64,000 nucleotides of DNA from Defluviitaleaceae bacterium. GTDB taxonomy: Bacteria; Bacillota; Clostridia; Lachnospirales; WQUN01. Each line of letters opens with the position of its first letter. The first letter of the stretch is position 1. Below the pieces are notes generated by a model. The model ran no database searches and was not told the origin of the DNA. It worked only from the letters and a program-made list of their open reading frames with translations. The DNA lies in the NCBI GenBank assembly GCA_009779835.1, contig WRBD01000001.1, forward strand, positions 62,001 to 126,000. The letters run 5' to 3'. The position numbers and the translations under genes were made by a program. Positions 15,641 through 23,894 of the stretch are shown piece after piece.

Positions 15641-17173
15641 ATGCCGGAATTAAAAACAAGAATAGATGTATATAAATATTTTCCGGACAACACGGTAAAT
15701 TGTCATTGGCATACAGATTTTGAATTTGGCTTGTTATTGGAAGGCGCAATAGATTTATTTGTAAATGACACTTGCATAAAACTGCAAAAAGGCAACGGTT
15801 TTTTTGTTAAGCCGAATACACTGCACATGAGTAAGCAAGTTTCTGCTGAGGTAGGTAATGAAAAAGACGCGGTCGTGTTTGTATTAAACTTCCCTGCGTC
15901 TTTTTTTGCGGCGGATATTAACGGCGTTATTTATGAAAAGTATTTCACGCCTTTTTTAAACACGAAAATCGAAGGTGTTAAAATTGCAAGCGCAAACGAA
16001 CCGGGTCAAAACATAATTTCACTTTTGGAAAAAGTTTATGCAGCCGATGAAAACGCATTCGGATATGAACTTGAATGCCTGAAAAATACAATTCAAATAT
16101 GGCAACAAACCCTGCGTTATATAAACGAATACAATGTAGAATTACATTATGGCGCGGAAAACAAACAAACAGAACGAATAAAAAAATTGCTTTCGTTTAT
16201 ACATGAAAGATACGGCGAAAAATTTTCGGCAGACGATATTGCAAATCATCTTAACGTAAGCCGTGGCGAATGCTTCCGTTGTTTCAAGCATTTTATGAAC
16301 AAGCGTCTTGTTGAATATATCAACGAATACCGATTACAGCGGGCGGCGGCTTATTTGCGCGAAACCGATATTTCCATAAGCGAAATTAGTACTAAGTGCG
16401 GCTTTGAAAACCCCGGTTATTTCGGGAAAATTTTTAGGGAGATGTATCACATCACGCCGCTTGCTTACAGAAAAGCGCAAATATGGACAGCAAACAAAGC
16501 AGCATATACCAACGGCTACGATTACCAGTATTGGAAAGACCATGGAAACGGCAGAATGATTATTACAAGCAACGCAAACAACGGCTCGTTTTTATGCGAA
16601 TGGAGCAATGTACACAATACTACTTTCCGAAGCGGTAAAAAATTCTATGAACGCGATAAAACCTACCGGCAAATCGGTAAAATTACGCTTAAATACGATG
16701 CCTCGTTCAACTCATCGGGCAGCACGTATCTTTGCGTTTACGGCTGGACAGTAGACCCTTTGGTCGAATGGTATATTGTTGAGGCTTATTCTGCACACAT
16801 GCCGATGAGAAACCATCCTTTGGTTGCCGAGCATACGATTGATGGCAATACCTATGATGTTTTTCACGTAAAAAGAAACAGTATGTACACCATTCTCGGT
16901 GTGGAAGGAGAGGGTAAAACGATTGATTTCGACCAATATTGGAGTATTCGCAAATCGGAATTTAGTCACTCATCAATAAACACAAACGGAATAGTAGATG
17001 TAAGCAAGCATTTTCTCGCTTGGGAAAATATCGGCTTTAAAATGGGAAAAATCGCGGAAGTGGCACTAACCGTCGAAAGCGATTACAGCAGCGGCTCTGC
17101 CGTAGTTAAAACAAATATAATTGAAATAGACAAATCGATATGTTTACGGTTATTCCAAAGTAAACGAGCCTAA
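15641..17173 (+). CDS. AraC-family transcription factor fused to a complete GH11 xylanase domain
   Basis: 510 residues; GGAGG 8 bases before ATG 15641. Residues 1-105: cupin-type AraC sensor (NCHWHTDFEFGLLLEGAIDL, GNGFFVKPNTLHM). Residues 178-278: double HTH (FSADDIANHLNVSRGECFRC; ISISEISTKCGFENPGYFGK). Residues 292-497: GH11 domain starting NGYDYQYWKDHGNG, with CEWSNVHNTTFRSGKKF, YLCVYGWT, nucleophile Glu376 in DPLVEWYIVE, QYWSIR and acid/base Glu479 in LTVESDYSSGSA. There is no signal peptide, so the enzyme domain sits in the cytoplasm. Both catalytic glutamates are kept, so the domain may still cut as well as bind. Inferred function: a xylo-oligosaccharide-responsive activator of this island. 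Confidence 0.94.
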   Translation: MPELKTRIDVYKYFPDNTVNCHWHTDFEFGLLLEGAIDLFVNDTCIKLQKGNGFFVKPNTLHMSKQVSAEVGNEKDAVVFVLNFPASFFAADINGVIYEKYFTPFLNTKIEGVKIASANEPGQNIISLLEKVYAADENAFGYELECLKNTIQIWQQTLRYINEYNVELHYGAENKQTERIKKLLSFIHERYGEKFSADDIANHLNVSRGECFRCFKHFMNKRLVEYINEYRLQRAAAYLRETDISISEISTKCGFENPGYFGKIFREMYHITPLAYRKAQIWTANKAAYTNGYDYQYWKDHGNGRMIITSNANNGSFLCEWSNVHNTTFRSGKKFYERDKTYRQIGKITLKYDASFNSSGSTYLCVYGWTVDPLVEWYIVEAYSAHMPMRNHPLVAEHTIDGNTYDVFHVKRNSMYTILGVEGEGKTIDFDQYWSIRKSEFSHSSINTNGIVDVSKHFLAWENIGFKMGKIAEVALTVESDYSSGSAVVKTNIIEIDKSICLRLFQSKRA

Positions 17174-17886
17174 TGTGGCAGTTCCCGATCCTTTGTAAAT
17201 AAAATACAGCGCGTGAATGCCGTCGGGAATGGATATGTCCGCCGAAAATTCTTCCCATATATTTGTGAATTCGATGGAGATACTGCCCAAAGCTTCGCCG
17301 TTCCAAGAGGTTCTGACTTCAAATACTCCGTTGTTGTATCCCCGAGTTTTTATTTTTACCTTTGTAACGTCCTTACACTCAAAATATTTAAAGCCCACGC
17401 CGCATGAATCCAAAATATTTGTCACATAACCGGTTTCTTCGTCGCCGTCTTTGCCGTCCTCTATTATTTCAATCGGTTCGGCGCAGGCTTGGCGGCAAAA
17501 ATCCATTCCGTTGGTGTGCCTGTGATAAAAAATGTACCATTGACCGTTTATTTCAACTATACTTCCGTGATTGTTGCCGCCTTGATGCATTGGCTTTTCG
17601 GCGGGCTTGTATGTTCCGATATGCATATCGGAATCTAAAACAGTTGCCATCGCGCCTTTTCTTGATGTTTGCCCCGCACCGCAAAAACCGGTGTATAAAT
17701 ATGTTCTTTCTCCTTCTGTCAGAACGGCAGGGTCAAAGAGCGGTTGGTCGTATTTGCGTTCGCCGTAACGAGTGCCGTCGGAATAACGGACATATCCGTA
17801 AAACTCATATTTTCCCACGGGCAAATCACACACCGCCACAGATACGACGGAAACCTTGTCAAGCACATAATAAAGAATGCGAGGTT
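17150..17886 (-). pseudogene. GH43 glycosidase relic: C-terminal half plus CBM6
   Basis: The frame encodes the later blades of a GH43 propeller (YYVLDKVSVVSVAVCDLPVG, DQPLFDPAV with the pKa-modulator Asp, GSIVEINGQWYIFYHRHT) followed by a CBM6 (VTKVKIKTRGYNNGVFEVR ... GIHALYFIYKGSG). The N-terminal blades with the catalytic base are missing: upstream of 17886 there is an in-frame stop and unrelated sequence. The only start is GTG 17866. It overlaps the 3' end of the convergent AraC-GH11 gene by 24 bases. The break point adjoins the toxin-tip array, so a rearrangement probably removed the 5' half. Confidence 0.85.
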
Positions 17887-17946
17887 ATTAATTTCTATAA
17901 TTATAAAATCAAAAACCCATGAAGATTACGAACAGGATTGTCCCGG

Positions 17947-18066
17947 TCAGATGAGAACTTTATACCCCATTACTTTTATATATGACCAACTCGCTGGAAC
18001 AGGATTGTCATAACCGGGAGCTGACTGTATTGCACCGGGATGAAGTCCTGTAGCGTGTAATAATCC
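17947..18066 (-). pseudogene. Displaced toxin-tip fragment (copy 3)
   Basis: Reverse-strand reading gives GLLHATGLHPGAIQSAPGYD followed by NPVPASW and a short unrelated tail ending at TGA 17947-17949. This matches the last residues of the large BACON protein (GLLHATGLHPGELMDAPGWN, then QPTP). An in-frame stop lies just upstream, so only the tip remains. It follows the second small membrane protein gene (18114-18563), continuing the tip-immunity alternation, but no immunity gene follows it. Confidence 0.7.
17959..17994. repeat. Direct repeat, copy 1 (CTTTTATATATGACCAACTCGC type)
   Basis: The stretch TATACCCCATTACTTTTATA followed by TATGACCAACTCGC recurs with small changes at 18721-18754. In copy 2 it overlaps the end of the small membrane protein gene at 18736; here it overlaps the end of tip copy 3. 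It looks like the scar of a duplication or recombination that built the array. Confidence 0.7.
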
Positions 18067-18113
18067 GGCTTATCTTCATTAAGGCATCCGAAATGAACGT
18101 AACAGTTCGGTTT

Positions 18114-18563
18114 CTAGGGGCCGCCGCCTTTTCGTACATGAACTTCGATTAGGTTTCCGTCTCCGTCAAAACCCCATCTAACACCTACACCTATTTCATC
18201 AAAAAATAATAAATCATGCCAAGAGCGGTAACGCCCAATGTTCGCAGATACTCTCATTTCTCCAATAACAGGAAAACTAAGAGGAAAAATGGGTTCTACA
18301 CCCGGCAGAGGAGGTCTTGTTGTAGTTTCACGATAAAATCCTCTTTCATAGTCAACGGAAGGCCTGCTCCAATCATCTCTGCTTTCAATAACCTTAATAA
18401 CGTCCTCTATATTTGTTCCTAATGGCGTTATTCTCAAGATATAATTCCTTACCATGTCCACAGGTCTCCGCTTAGGGGTTATTAACATAGGTATAAATGT
18501 AACCAGTGTTAAAAAAATTATTAGGGACAATACAATCAAAATAAATTTCCTTAATTTTTTCAT
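18114..18563 (-). CDS. Small membrane protein, candidate immunity protein 2
   Basis: 149 residues. Residues 1-29 form one N-terminal membrane segment (MKKLRKFILIVLSLIIFLTL) and the rest is soluble. A conserved core is shared with the paralogue at 18736-19164: MVRNYILRITPLGTNI(E/D)DVI, then ESRDDW, and a C-terminal GVRWGFDGDGNLIEVHVRK. This layout (TPLGT...W.FD.DG.L..V.V) is reminiscent of small SmpA/BamE-like folds. The gene starts 6 bases after the stop of tip copy 2, exactly as the paralogue starts 6 bases after the big BACON gene. That coupling to toxin-like tips is the reason for the immunity proposal; no family name is claimed. Confidence 0.75.
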   Translation of the reverse strand: MKKLRKFILIVLSLIIFLTLVTFIPMLITPKRRPVDMVRNYILRITPLGTNIEDVIKVIESRDDWSRPSVDYERGFYRETTTRPPLPGVEPIFPLSFPVIGEMRVSANIGRYRSWHDLLFFDEIGVGVRWGFDGDGNLIEVHVRKGGGP

Positions 18564-18569
18564 ATCCTT

Positions 18570-18713
18570 TCACCCTCCAAAAAAGCTATTTGGAACAGGA
18601 TTATTCCAACCATGAGCTGTTTGTGATAAACCTCCTGGATGAAGCTTTGTATGATGAAGCAAACCGGAAATTATTGAACCTGAATTATATTGCCAATTTA
18701 TTGTATTGGTCAT
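18570..18713 (-). CDS. Orphan toxin-tip ORF (copy 2), 47 residues
   Basis: ATG 18713 to TGA 18570-18572. The product reads MTNTINWQYNSGSIISGLLH, then HTKLHPGGL and GWNNPVPNSFFGG. The C-terminal part matches the tip of the 1.2-kaa BACON protein (GLLHATGLHPGE ... GWNQPTPLWFFGR). It ends 6 bases before the immunity candidate at 18563 and includes its GGAGG ribosome site, so it may now serve mainly to couple translation or as a recombination donor for swapping the tip of the main toxin. Too short to be a full enzyme. Confidence 0.65.
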   Translation of the reverse strand: MTNTINWQYNSGSIISGLLHHTKLHPGGLSQTAHGWNNPVPNSFFGG

Positions 18714-18720
18714 GTGGGAG

Positions 18721-18754
18721 TTTCATACCCCACTTTTATATATGACCAACTCGC
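18721..18754. repeat. Direct repeat, copy 2
   Basis: Second copy of the repeat described at 17959-17994: CATACCCCACTTTTATATAT then GACCAACTCGCC. On the minus strand it covers the last codons of the small membrane protein (WRVGHI) and the start of the spacer before tip copy 2. Confidence 0.7.
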
Positions 18755-19164
18755 CATACATGAACTTCAATCAAATTATCATCCGCATCGAAAGCCCAAG
18801 AAACTACTACACCAACTCTCATAAGGAAGAAAATAGCTCGCAAAGAGTGATAACTCCCTACGTTGGTAATTACTGTTTTCTCTCCTATGCGGGGACGATT
18901 ATGGAATGCCCCATATGGTGCTGTTGGTGCTTTGGGGTCTAAACCAAAATCACGTACATTGGCACCGCTCCAATCCTCCCTGCTGTTAATTAGTTCAATA
19001 ACATCGTCTATATTCGTACCCAGCGGCGTAATTCTCAAAATGTAGTTTCTTACCATACTATCTGGTCTTTGCATAGGATTTCTGAGCATGGGTATTAACT
19101 CCACTAAAAACAAAACCGCCAATAACAACAGTATAATTATTATAATACGCCTCAATGCTTTCAT
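18736..19164 (-). CDS. Small membrane protein, candidate immunity protein 1
   Basis: 142 residues with an N-terminal membrane helix (MKALRRIIIIILLLLAVLFL) and a soluble domain. It is a paralogue of 18114-18563: both have RNYILRITPLGTNI, an INSREDW/IESRDDW motif and end in W(A/G)FD.D.NLIEVHV. The centre differs strongly, as expected when paralogous immunity proteins specialise. It starts 6 bases after the stop of the large BACON gene with GGAGGTGATG as ribosome site, so both are one transcript and probably coupled. Confidence 0.78.
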   Translation of the reverse strand: MKALRRIIIIILLLLAVLFLVELIPMLRNPMQRPDSMVRNYILRITPLGTNIDDVIELINSREDWSGANVRDFGLDPKAPTAPYGAFHNRPRIGEKTVITNVGSYHSLRAIFFLMRVGVVVSWAFDADDNLIEVHVWRVGHI

Positions 19165-19170
19165 CTGTCA

Positions 19171-22100
19171 TCACCTCCCAAAAAACCAGAGAGGTGTAGG
19201 TTGATTCCAACCCGGGGCATCCATCAGTTCTCCCGGATGAAGCCCCGTAGCATGTAATAAACCGGATAAAATATTATTACAAATGTGTGGACCCAAAACA
19301 CCTGGAACTAAAACAGAGCCGTAAATCCATCCTTCACCTTGGGAGCCTTTGGCATCCAATAAGTCATCTATTGCACCAACTTCGGAAGAAAGGTGTCTCT
19401 TAAGAACTGTATTATCAAAACGAAGGTCGTATTGGGCATTACCATGAATGAGCATAATATCTAAACCGCCACTAGGTACGATACCGCTTAATGTAGCAAA
19501 CTGTAAGCCCCACCTTGTTGTGTTTTCTCGGGGATTTCCTTCTAAATCAAGGGCATCCCCAAAATAACCTCTGCCCCAGTGATTACTACGTTCCGATACA
19601 AACATTTTTACATACGTATGGAGAGAACCAAAAAGAATAGGATGCCCATAAAAAGCCCTATGCCCCCCAAGAAAAACTATCTCTCCACCCGCCGCATTTA
19701 CAATTCTGGGATAAAACACATCAGCCCTAACCGCAACACCCCTTCCGGGTACGTCTACAACGCCGGGCATTCTGGGGTCGAAAGAAACGGTTACGCCATA
19801 AACATTTGCAGTCACTGCGTCTGTAATTCTATTACGTGATGCACTGCCCCCGGCTATTCTTACCGCTTGTTCTATTAAAAACCATCGGTCATTATTCTCG
19901 TTCCAAGAAAACGAAAGTCTCAAACCGGGGTCTGCCCTCTGCGTTACGGTAATGGTTTGCGTAAATCCACTGCTTCTTACAGTTATAGTTCCCTGTCTTG
20001 CGACAGGCTCGCTGTTTGGTCTCGCTGAAATTCGGAGTGTTCCGTTGCCGTTGCCAAGTATGGGGGTAACGGTAAGCCATGTTGTGTTATCGCTTATCGC
20101 ACCCCATGCTCCAAGTGCTTCTACTTGAACAGTGATATTACTTGATGATGATGTTGGTGTCCATTCAGATATATTTAGCCGGAGAGGGCTTGTCGCATCC
20201 TGTGTTACGCTAATGATTTGCGTAGGCGCACCCGGCGCGGCAACGAATAAATTTCCTGTTCTCGGTGTGTTTTGCAGGTTTGTATCTGAGATTATTCTAA
20301 ACCCGCCGTTGCCCGTTCTGTTTGCAGGGGAAAAACTGTCCGCTCTCAGCCAAGATACGTTACTGGTGACCGTTATTTCTTCTTCATCATTGTCAACCAT
20401 AAACCCTGTTATGTTATTACTACTTACAGTCCATGTAGCATTTGAAGTTACTCGTATAAAGCCTTCGCTTCCCGCAGAAGGAGGATTCCACACATTTTCG
20501 GATAAAGAAAGGGTAGCTGTGCGCCCCGCCTGTCTTATGCGGACAGTTCGCGGCGGTATACCTTGTGAAGCAATGGTTATTGTTCCCTCTCTTTGGTTCG
20601 GCGTTGTGTTTTCGTCTATTAAAACTTGGAATGAAGCGTTGTTGTTGCCGCTTGCAACTGTTGCTCTCAGCCAACTCGGCTGGTTGCTTGTAACAGTCCA
20701 CTGCCTGTTGGATGTTACCTGTACTTGCGCGAAATACGAAGCGGATGTCGTGTTTCCTTCGGCACTTTCACCAACACCCCATAACAGCAGAACCGGCCCC
20801 GGGTCTTGGCGTACAGTGACGGTGCGCGTAGTTGTTCCGGCCCTGACTGTGATTGTTCCCGTTCTTGCCCCTATTCCTAAATTCGGTTCTACGTTAATTC
20901 TGAACCGCCCATTGCCGTTGCGGTTAGAAGGCGTAACATGGCTTACAGTAAGCCAATCCCTGTCACTTGTGGGCATTTCCCATGTTCTGTCGGAAAATAC
21001 ATCTACGTCGTAGAAATTCGGCTGCGCCGGGAATGTCAGTGAATCAAAATCCAGCACAAGACCACGGCCTGCGGCTTGGATTACATCAATTGTATGCTCT
21101 GTAGCGGGTATGCCAGGAATAGAAATAGTAATTTTTCCATGTCTTGCTGTATTTCCTGTATTTGCGGTTGTTGTGCTTACTACAATTGTCCCGTCTCCGG
21201 TATGACTTGAAGGTGTTACGGTAAGCCATGCAGGGTGGCTGCTTACAGCCGTCCATGCTCTGTTGGACAGTACATTCAAGGGCGATGTGCTGTCGCGCCA
21301 CGCTCCCGGTGTCCATTCTCCGGTCGGTGCCATAAGAGCCGGGCCGGAGTTTTGGGTTACGTTAATGTGGTGCGTAATTCCGCCTGCTGTTACCGTTATT
21401 CTTCCCGTTCTTTGGGGATATAGGTTTGGTATCGCTACAACTCCAAAAACACCGAAGCCGGTACGGTTTAAGGGATAATAGTCGTACACAGCCAACCAAT
21501 CCGCATCTACGGTTATAGTCCACTGTCTGTTGGAATATATTTCAAAAATAGCAGACTCTCCGACAGACCACGGCCTCCATGTTTCCGAACACAATTGGAG
21601 AGCCGCCCCATGTTCTTGGGTTATCCAAATATATGCGTTTGGGCCGGAATCGTTGAATTGAAGCCTTATCCGTCCCGTTCTTGCGGTATTTCCCGTATTG
21701 GGTTCTACAATGATTCTGAATGAATCGTTCATGTGCGGCGGGTTACGTACTACATGACTTACCGACAACCAGTTTACGTTGCTGTCCCAATTCCACCAAA
21801 CGCCGGGTGTTAAGTCCATAGGAATGAAGCCCCCGAGAGGTCCAATATTTAAGTTCTGCGGGGAGACGGAAAAAGATTCGCTATCTATGCTCAAAGTATG
21901 AAGCGGATATTCCGGCAGTTCAATGTTTTTCCGGTCATCAAAACATTCAAATACTTCGCCCGTAGAAACATGATGCCATTCGTTTGGAATCCACTCTGTC
22001 AACTCAACTTCCGCATTGTAATTCCGGGAAGTAATATCAAGAGACTGCCCTGTGTTATCAGTTGACAAAGCCATAACCATATTATGTCCAATAGGGAGTT

Positions 22101-22881
22101 CTATTGGAGAATTTGCTAAATCTCCGCACCATTCAAGGGGGACATTCCAGTCAAAATAATATTCCGCAATGGTTTCAAATTCCGCGATAATCACCAAGCC
22201 GCCGTCCGGCATGATAAATTCCGGGCTTTCGGCAAAGGGTGGGATTTCAATATCTCCCATGTCAACTTTCCATCTTGGAAATTGGTATAAAGTATCGCAT
22301 GGTGTGCTTATGTTAAGTCTAATATTGCTTCCGGCAGGGATGTTCGGGATTGAAATAATGCCAACTTCTGTTTTGTGAATAGCGCGTTCGTTATTAATAA
22401 ACAACTCCAGTTCTGCTTCATATACGGGAATATTATAACAACTGCTATACGGGATAATGGTTAAACCATCCGGTTGAATTCCGCCGCCGTGAGCGTCAAG
22501 AACAGCTTGTGCCGCTGCTATTGCGGCAATTAAATCATTACGGGCTTCTTGGGTAGACCAGTATCTGTTTCCCGCTGTGTTCGTTCCCGGGTGTACGTCT
22601 ACAAGTGTATCAGCTAAAAGTTCATGTGCGTAATGGATATAACTTTGAAGCAACGCTATCTGTCCGATGATGTTAAATGTCTCAACATTTCCATCGCTTG
22701 CACTCAAATTTTCAGTTTGCATAATATTTTCCGAACACGGAATATATAAGCTCTCATTTTCCCGCCGCGTATTTTCAGAATTATTACTTTCTCGTGCAAA
22801 TGACGGGTTTACGGCAATTGCAAACACTATAAGAAAACTCATCAATAGCGCAATGGCTTTCCTTACTTTTAACTCCATCAT
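19171..22881 (-). CDS. Large secreted BACON-repeat protein with C-terminal toxin-like domain
   Basis: About 1236 residues; I prefer ATG 22881 (GGGGTGG site 5 bases upstream). Signal peptide about 1-31. A helical FIVAR-like stretch lies near 85-140. From about 340 to 985 there are roughly seven BACON-type beta-sandwich repeats, each with an NR.WTV...WL.V strand, an RTG.I.V strand and an end such as ITVTQ. The final 250 residues differ: GGHRAFYGHPILFGSLHTYV, a central HGNAQYDLRF and the tip GLLHATGLHPGELMDAPGWN. Similar G-L-L-x-A-x-G-L ... P-G-W tips occur at the ends of polymorphic toxins and in NlpC/P60-like hydrolases as I recall them; the activity is not established. It is followed by two immunity-like genes and displaced tips. 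Confidence 0.82.
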   Translation of the reverse strand: MMELKVRKAIALLMSFLIVFAIAVNPSFARESNNSENTRRENESLYIPCSENIMQTENLSASDGNVETFNIIGQIALLQSYIHYAHELLADTLVDVHPGTNTAGNRYWSTQEARNDLIAAIAAAQAVLDAHGGGIQPDGLTIIPYSSCYNIPVYEAELELFINNERAIHKTEVGIISIPNIPAGSNIRLNISTPCDTLYQFPRWKVDMGDIEIPPFAESPEFIMPDGGLVIIAEFETIAEYYFDWNVPLEWCGDLANSPIELPIGHNMVMALSTDNTGQSLDITSRNYNAEVELTEWIPNEWHHVSTGEVFECFDDRKNIELPEYPLHTLSIDSESFSVSPQNLNIGPLGGFIPMDLTPGVWWNWDSNVNWLSVSHVVRNPPHMNDSFRIIVEPNTGNTARTGRIRLQFNDSGPNAYIWITQEHGAALQLCSETWRPWSVGESAIFEIYSNRQWTITVDADWLAVYDYYPLNRTGFGVFGVVAIPNLYPQRTGRITVTAGGITHHINVTQNSGPALMAPTGEWTPGAWRDSTSPLNVLSNRAWTAVSSHPAWLTVTPSSHTGDGTIVVSTTTANTGNTARHGKITISIPGIPATEHTIDVIQAAGRGLVLDFDSLTFPAQPNFYDVDVFSDRTWEMPTSDRDWLTVSHVTPSNRNGNGRFRINVEPNLGIGARTGTITVRAGTTTRTVTVRQDPGPVLLLWGVGESAEGNTTSASYFAQVQVTSNRQWTVTSNQPSWLRATVASGNNNASFQVLIDENTTPNQREGTITIASQGIPPRTVRIRQAGRTATLSLSENVWNPPSAGSEGFIRVTSNATWTVSSNNITGFMVDNDEEEITVTSNVSWLRADSFSPANRTGNGGFRIISDTNLQNTPRTGNLFVAAPGAPTQIISVTQDATSPLRLNISEWTPTSSSSNITVQVEALGAWGAISDNTTWLTVTPILGNGNGTLRISARPNSEPVARQGTITVRSSGFTQTITVTQRADPGLRLSFSWNENNDRWFLIEQAVRIAGGSASRNRITDAVTANVYGVTVSFDPRMPGVVDVPGRGVAVRADVFYPRIVNAAGGEIVFLGGHRAFYGHPILFGSLHTYVKMFVSERSNHWGRGYFGDALDLEGNPRENTTRWGLQFATLSGIVPSGGLDIMLIHGNAQYDLRFDNTVLKRHLSSEVGAIDDLLDAKGSQGEGWIYGSVLVPGVLGPHICNNILSGLLHATGLHPGELMDAPGWNQPTPLWFFGR

Positions 22882-23363
22882 GATTTCCACCCCGTAAAAT
22901 TTTTTGTCACAGTAACTGAAGTTGCGAAAAAGGCTCTGAAAAATAAGGCAAACGACACATTATAGCCATGACCTTCCATTTAAATCCAAAAAACCAACCT
23001 CGCATTATTAAATAACGCGAGCATCACAAACATTATAGCCTTAACATCATGTTCTCTTTGACGAACCCAAACTAATCATCTTGACTTATTGTGTCATATG
23101 TTGCAAAAATTTGCAACAAAAATAATGAGTCTTATTTTACATGATGCGTCATGTAAGCAATGTGCTATTAACGTATAATATGTCGCGTTACGCGAACCGT
23201 GTCGAAGCACCGCTCGTATGTCAATCATATGCTAAAAAAGTTTCTTGAAAGATTTTTTCGTTATCTTAACGCAAAAGCCCCTTACGGATAAGAGGCTTTG
23301 TGCGAAGGAATATATAGAGGAAATCATTGCTCATTGTCAAAGTCTGCGAATGTTTGCCGGGAA
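22882..23363. other. Intergenic region rich in short inverted repeats
   Basis: No gene is supported here. The stretch holds GTTGCAAA-AA-TTTGCAAC (about 23100-23117), the perfect repeat TTACATGA/TCATGTAA (23137-23156, 4-base loop) and an imperfect hairpin AAAGCCCCTTA/TAAGAGGCTTT (23274-23299). The upstream region of the big BACON gene (minus strand) lies here; one or more of these could be an operator, but no convincing promoter hexamer pair was found. Confidence 0.5.
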
Positions 23364-23722
23364 TTATAACCCACTCGCTTTTAGGCATATATTATTTTTT
23401 ATCGGTCGTAATCTGAAATGACTTGCCTGTATTAATACGCCCGTATATTGCTCGTTTTTGAGTAGGTTGCGGATATAATGTCCTGCCCAGCGATATGTCG
23501 GATGAACATCCCTGCCTTTTTGATATACTCCGAAAGGATCGGTTGCTTGGTTTCGTAAAGTTTATCGCAAATATCCCTAACGGTTAGACAGTGTAAAGTC
23601 ATTTCGTAAATTTCGCGTACCACTTTTATAAGCAATAAAAGGCTTCCTTGCCAATTATTTTTAATCGGGCAAGGTAAGCCTTTTAACAGCTGCATTACCT
23701 TTTTTTCATTATTCACAAACAC
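23364..23722 (-). pseudogene. Serine recombinase remnant
   Basis: One frame (23432-23722) gives KNNWQ, then VVREIYEMTLHCLTVRDICD, KLYETKQPI and SEYIKKAGMF, the pattern of the Recombinase domain in large serine recombinases. A frameshift near 23460 leads to YIRNLLKNEQYTG, the next part of the same domain, ending at TAA 23364-23366. The catalytic resolvase domain and most of the DNA-binding part are gone. It marks this interval as a former mobile-element site. Confidence 0.7.
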
Positions 23723-23835
23723 GTAACGGGCGAGATGATCATCTCTTTATGGAAGGAAACGCCCCTTGCGCCACCCGCGCGGTGGATATGCGGAGCAAGT
23801 AAATATGGTACGTTCCATTCCATGCGTGTAATATA

Positions 23836-23853
23836 ATCGAAATATGTTTCGAT
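23836..23853 (-). terminator. Possible weak terminator after the GHKL kinase
   Basis: Perfect 7-bp inverted repeat ATCGAAA/TTTCGAT with a 4-base loop lies 42 bases past the kinase stop. It is followed on the minus strand by TATATTAC rather than a T run, so termination efficiency is doubtful. Confidence 0.4.
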
Positions 23854-23894
23854 GCCAAGTAGGGAAATAAAAAATTATTAGGGTAAAATATTAA

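Noticed and set aside
20132-21013. 293-residue plus-strand frame inside the BACON gene
   Set aside because: It is antisense to BACON repeats, which are clearly coding; the repeat pattern keeps the opposite strand open.
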